From Legionella longbeachae (lineage in GTDB: Bacteria; Pseudomonadota; Gammaproteobacteria; Legionellales; Legionellaceae), in assembly GCA_016191305.1 (NCBI GenBank), contig JACPOX010000075.1, forward strand, positions 1 through 6,516: DNA of 6,516 bases, given 5' to 3'. Below are positions 5,145 through 6,516 of the stretch, piece by piece (within the stretch, counting starts at the first letter, position 1; each line of letters begins with the position of its first letter). The translations under genes and the position numbers were made by a program. The notes under the pieces are model-generated. The model saw nothing but the letters and a program-made list of their open reading frames with translations, did no database searches and was not told where the DNA came from.

Positions 5145-6516
5145 TTATTGATAAAGTCTCGGTTTTTCTAAAAAACCGCCAGCTATAAGTGAGGTTAATT
5201 GTTGCTCAATCATCGCTACATAGGATGGTGTTTCAATGATATAATCAGGAATAATACTTGGACTTTCTTCATGCAATTCGCTTGCTGATGAACGAATTTT
5301 ATATATATGAGATAATTTATATAATGCATTTTGTTCATTTAAATTACTAATAATTTGCTCCCATTCTTCCTCATCATGGATGAAATCGAATCGATACCCT
5401 TTGTTCTTGGCGATCTGTAAATAATCAAACCAAGATATTGAATGTGAGTTGTTTAAATTATAAGAAAATTGTAGTGGATTTTTTGCGATCACGACAATCG
5501 CCTTAGCTAATAAATCAACTGGCATCATTTCTACCATTTCTTGACTTGTTGCCAAACCTTTTTCAAGCTGCAGCATCCCTTTAAGTCTCAATAAGGTATG
5601 ATTTGATTCTGCTTCATAAACCCCATGACATCCTGAAACCACATTTCCCGGACGATAGACATGGGCCATAATTCCTCTGGAGGACGCCTCTTTTATCAAT
5701 TGCTCAGCGACCCATTTGGTGGTTAGGTAACCGTTTAAATTCAGGTACGCTTTAATTGAAGCATAATCTACAGAGGGCAAACTCTCAATTGGAGAAATCA
5801 AAGTGGTCGCTAGAGTGGATACAAAATGAAACGCTTTATTTTTACTGTCAACAGCCATTTTAAGTAGCTCTTTAACAGATTGCACGTTTGTTTTGCAAAG
5901 CGTATTGTAATCATAAACATGATGAACCCAAGCTCCAACGTGAAATAGAGCATCAACTTCTTTTGCTAATTGATCATAATCATGATTCGACAATCCAAGT
6001 TTTGCTTGGCCCAAATCACCTAGAACAGGAACGATTCTGGAAATATGCTGATAAGAGCTAAGATTATATTTTTTTAGTTTTTCAACCAATATTCTTAATG
6101 CATCTTCAACAGTAGAGGCCCTGACTAAACAATACACAGTGGCAGTAGTTTTATGAATAAGTTCATCTAATATATGGGCACCTACAAAACCACTCGCTCC
6201 CGTGAGTAAAATTGACTTTGGACTGAGAATACAGGAATTTATCTCCTGCAATGGCCTAAGATCAGCATCAAGCACCACATCTTTTTTCAACTGTTCCCAA
6301 AGCAAAACAATACTTTGAGATGCAGGTGTACCAAACTCAATTTGAGCTGATAATGTGGCGATTGTGGGCATAGCAATAAATTGGCTCAGTGACAAATCTA
6401 AACCTAAATTGTTACTCACTAATGTCAGCATTTTCACAACTAACAAAGAGTTTCCACCAAGTTCAAAAAAGTTCGAACAAACGCCAAGCTTCTGAACATC
6501 AATTTTAAGAATATCT
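5145..6516 (-). CDS. NRPS-type C-terminal end: carrier protein plus thioester-reductase domain (5' partial)
   Basis: This is the last 456 residues of a larger protein; the coding frame is open to the window edge (first full codon at 6515). Residues about 1-60 are a peptidyl-carrier domain with the core FFELGGNSLLVV, whose Ser (codon 6447-6449) would carry phosphopantetheine. A linker follows. From about residue 100 comes a Rossmann-type reductase of the extended SDR class: LLTGASGFVGAHIL for NAD(P)H, FHVGAWVHHVYDY, VSTLATT, the catalytic Y-x3-K in GYLTTKWVAEQL and YRPGNVVSG. Such R domains release the thioester-bound product as an aldehyde or alcohol. The C-terminus (GGFLEKP) looks native. 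Upstream adenylation and condensation domains are outside the window, so it could equally be a carboxylic-acid or aminoadipate reductase. The LVVKM start at 6446 is internal, not a start. Confidence 0.88.
   Translation of the reverse strand, partial: DILKIDVQKLGVCSNFFELGGNSLLVVKMLTLVSNNLGLDLSLSQFIAMPTIATLSAQIEFGTPASQSIVLLWEQLKKDVVLDADLRPLQEINSCILSPKSILLTGASGFVGAHILDELIHKTTATVYCLVRASTVEDALRILVEKLKKYNLSSYQHISRIVPVLGDLGQAKLGLSNHDYDQLAKEVDALFHVGAWVHHVYDYNTLCKTNVQSVKELLKMAVDSKNKAFHFVSTLATTLISPIESLPSVDYASIKAYLNLNGYLTTKWVAEQLIKEASSRGIMAHVYRPGNVVSGCHGVYEAESNHTLLRLKGMLQLEKGLATSQEMVEMMPVDLLAKAIVVIAKNPLQFSYNLNNSHSISWFDYLQIAKNKGYRFDFIHDEEEWEQIISNLNEQNALYKLSHIYKIRSSASELHEESPSIIPDYIIETPSYVAMIEQQLTSLIAGGFLEKPRLYQ

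Noticed and set aside
5160..5178. Intrinsic terminator for the reductase gene (CGGTTTTT/AAAAACCG palindrome)
   Set aside because: It lies before the stop codon inside the coding region, has a 3-nt loop and AT-rich stem, and is not followed by a T-tract on the minus strand.
1..6516. A previously undescribed multi-gene system such as defence, toxin-antitoxin or retron
   Set aside because: Every sizeable open frame is explained by IS5, Tn3, IS66 or IS4 transposition proteins or by the NRPS-type reductase. No extra gene or repeat array remains to build such a system.

Overview
This window is a nest of decayed transposable elements lying against the 3' end of a non-ribosomal peptide synthetase (NRPS)-like gene. 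The DNA is AT-rich. Its transposases (IS5, Tn3, IS66 and IS4 families) and the NRPS-type reductase look like those of an AT-rich Gram-negative, most likely a gammaproteobacterium of the Legionella/Coxiella kind. That placement is an impression from protein style and base composition, not a proof.

Layout, left to right. Positions 1-165 hold no gene but contain a perfect 22-bp inverted repeat (36-90). Positions 166-510 are the N-terminal relic of an IS5-family transposase, broken by three single-base deletions. From about 530 the C-terminal part of a Tn3-family transposase (TnpA) begins. It is interrupted after 1182 by an IS66-family element (1183-4815) with near-identical 20-bp terminal inverted repeats and a perfect 8-bp target duplication, CAAGAAAT. 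The Tn3 frame resumes in phase at 4816 and ends at 5067.

The IS66 element carries tnpA, tnpB and tnpC. An IS4-family element in the opposite orientation (about 1907-3229) sits in the last codons of tnpB. The IS4 transposase is dead: it has an in-frame stop near its N-terminus and Asn in place of the second catalytic Asp. The IS66 transposase gene tnpC has one single-base deletion near its 5' end but otherwise keeps its DDE residues. The order of nesting is therefore Tn3 remnant containing IS66 containing IS4, with an IS5 relic abutting the truncated side of the Tn3 remnant.

After a 77-bp gap, the right side (5145-6516, minus strand) holds the C-terminal end of a large enzyme with a carrier-protein domain followed by a thioester-reductase domain. 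It is cut by the window edge. Such a pair normally ends an NRPS line, or a carboxylic-acid or aminoadipate reductase, and releases the bound product reductively. The mobile genes converge on it and do not disrupt it.

I found no tRNA, rRNA, CRISPR array or passenger (resistance, toxin or defence) genes, and no evidence of a new multi-gene system. The points of most interest are the exact nested architecture, a hairpin that would mask the IS66 tnpA ribosome-binding site, the unexplained 22-bp palindrome, and the reductive-release module.
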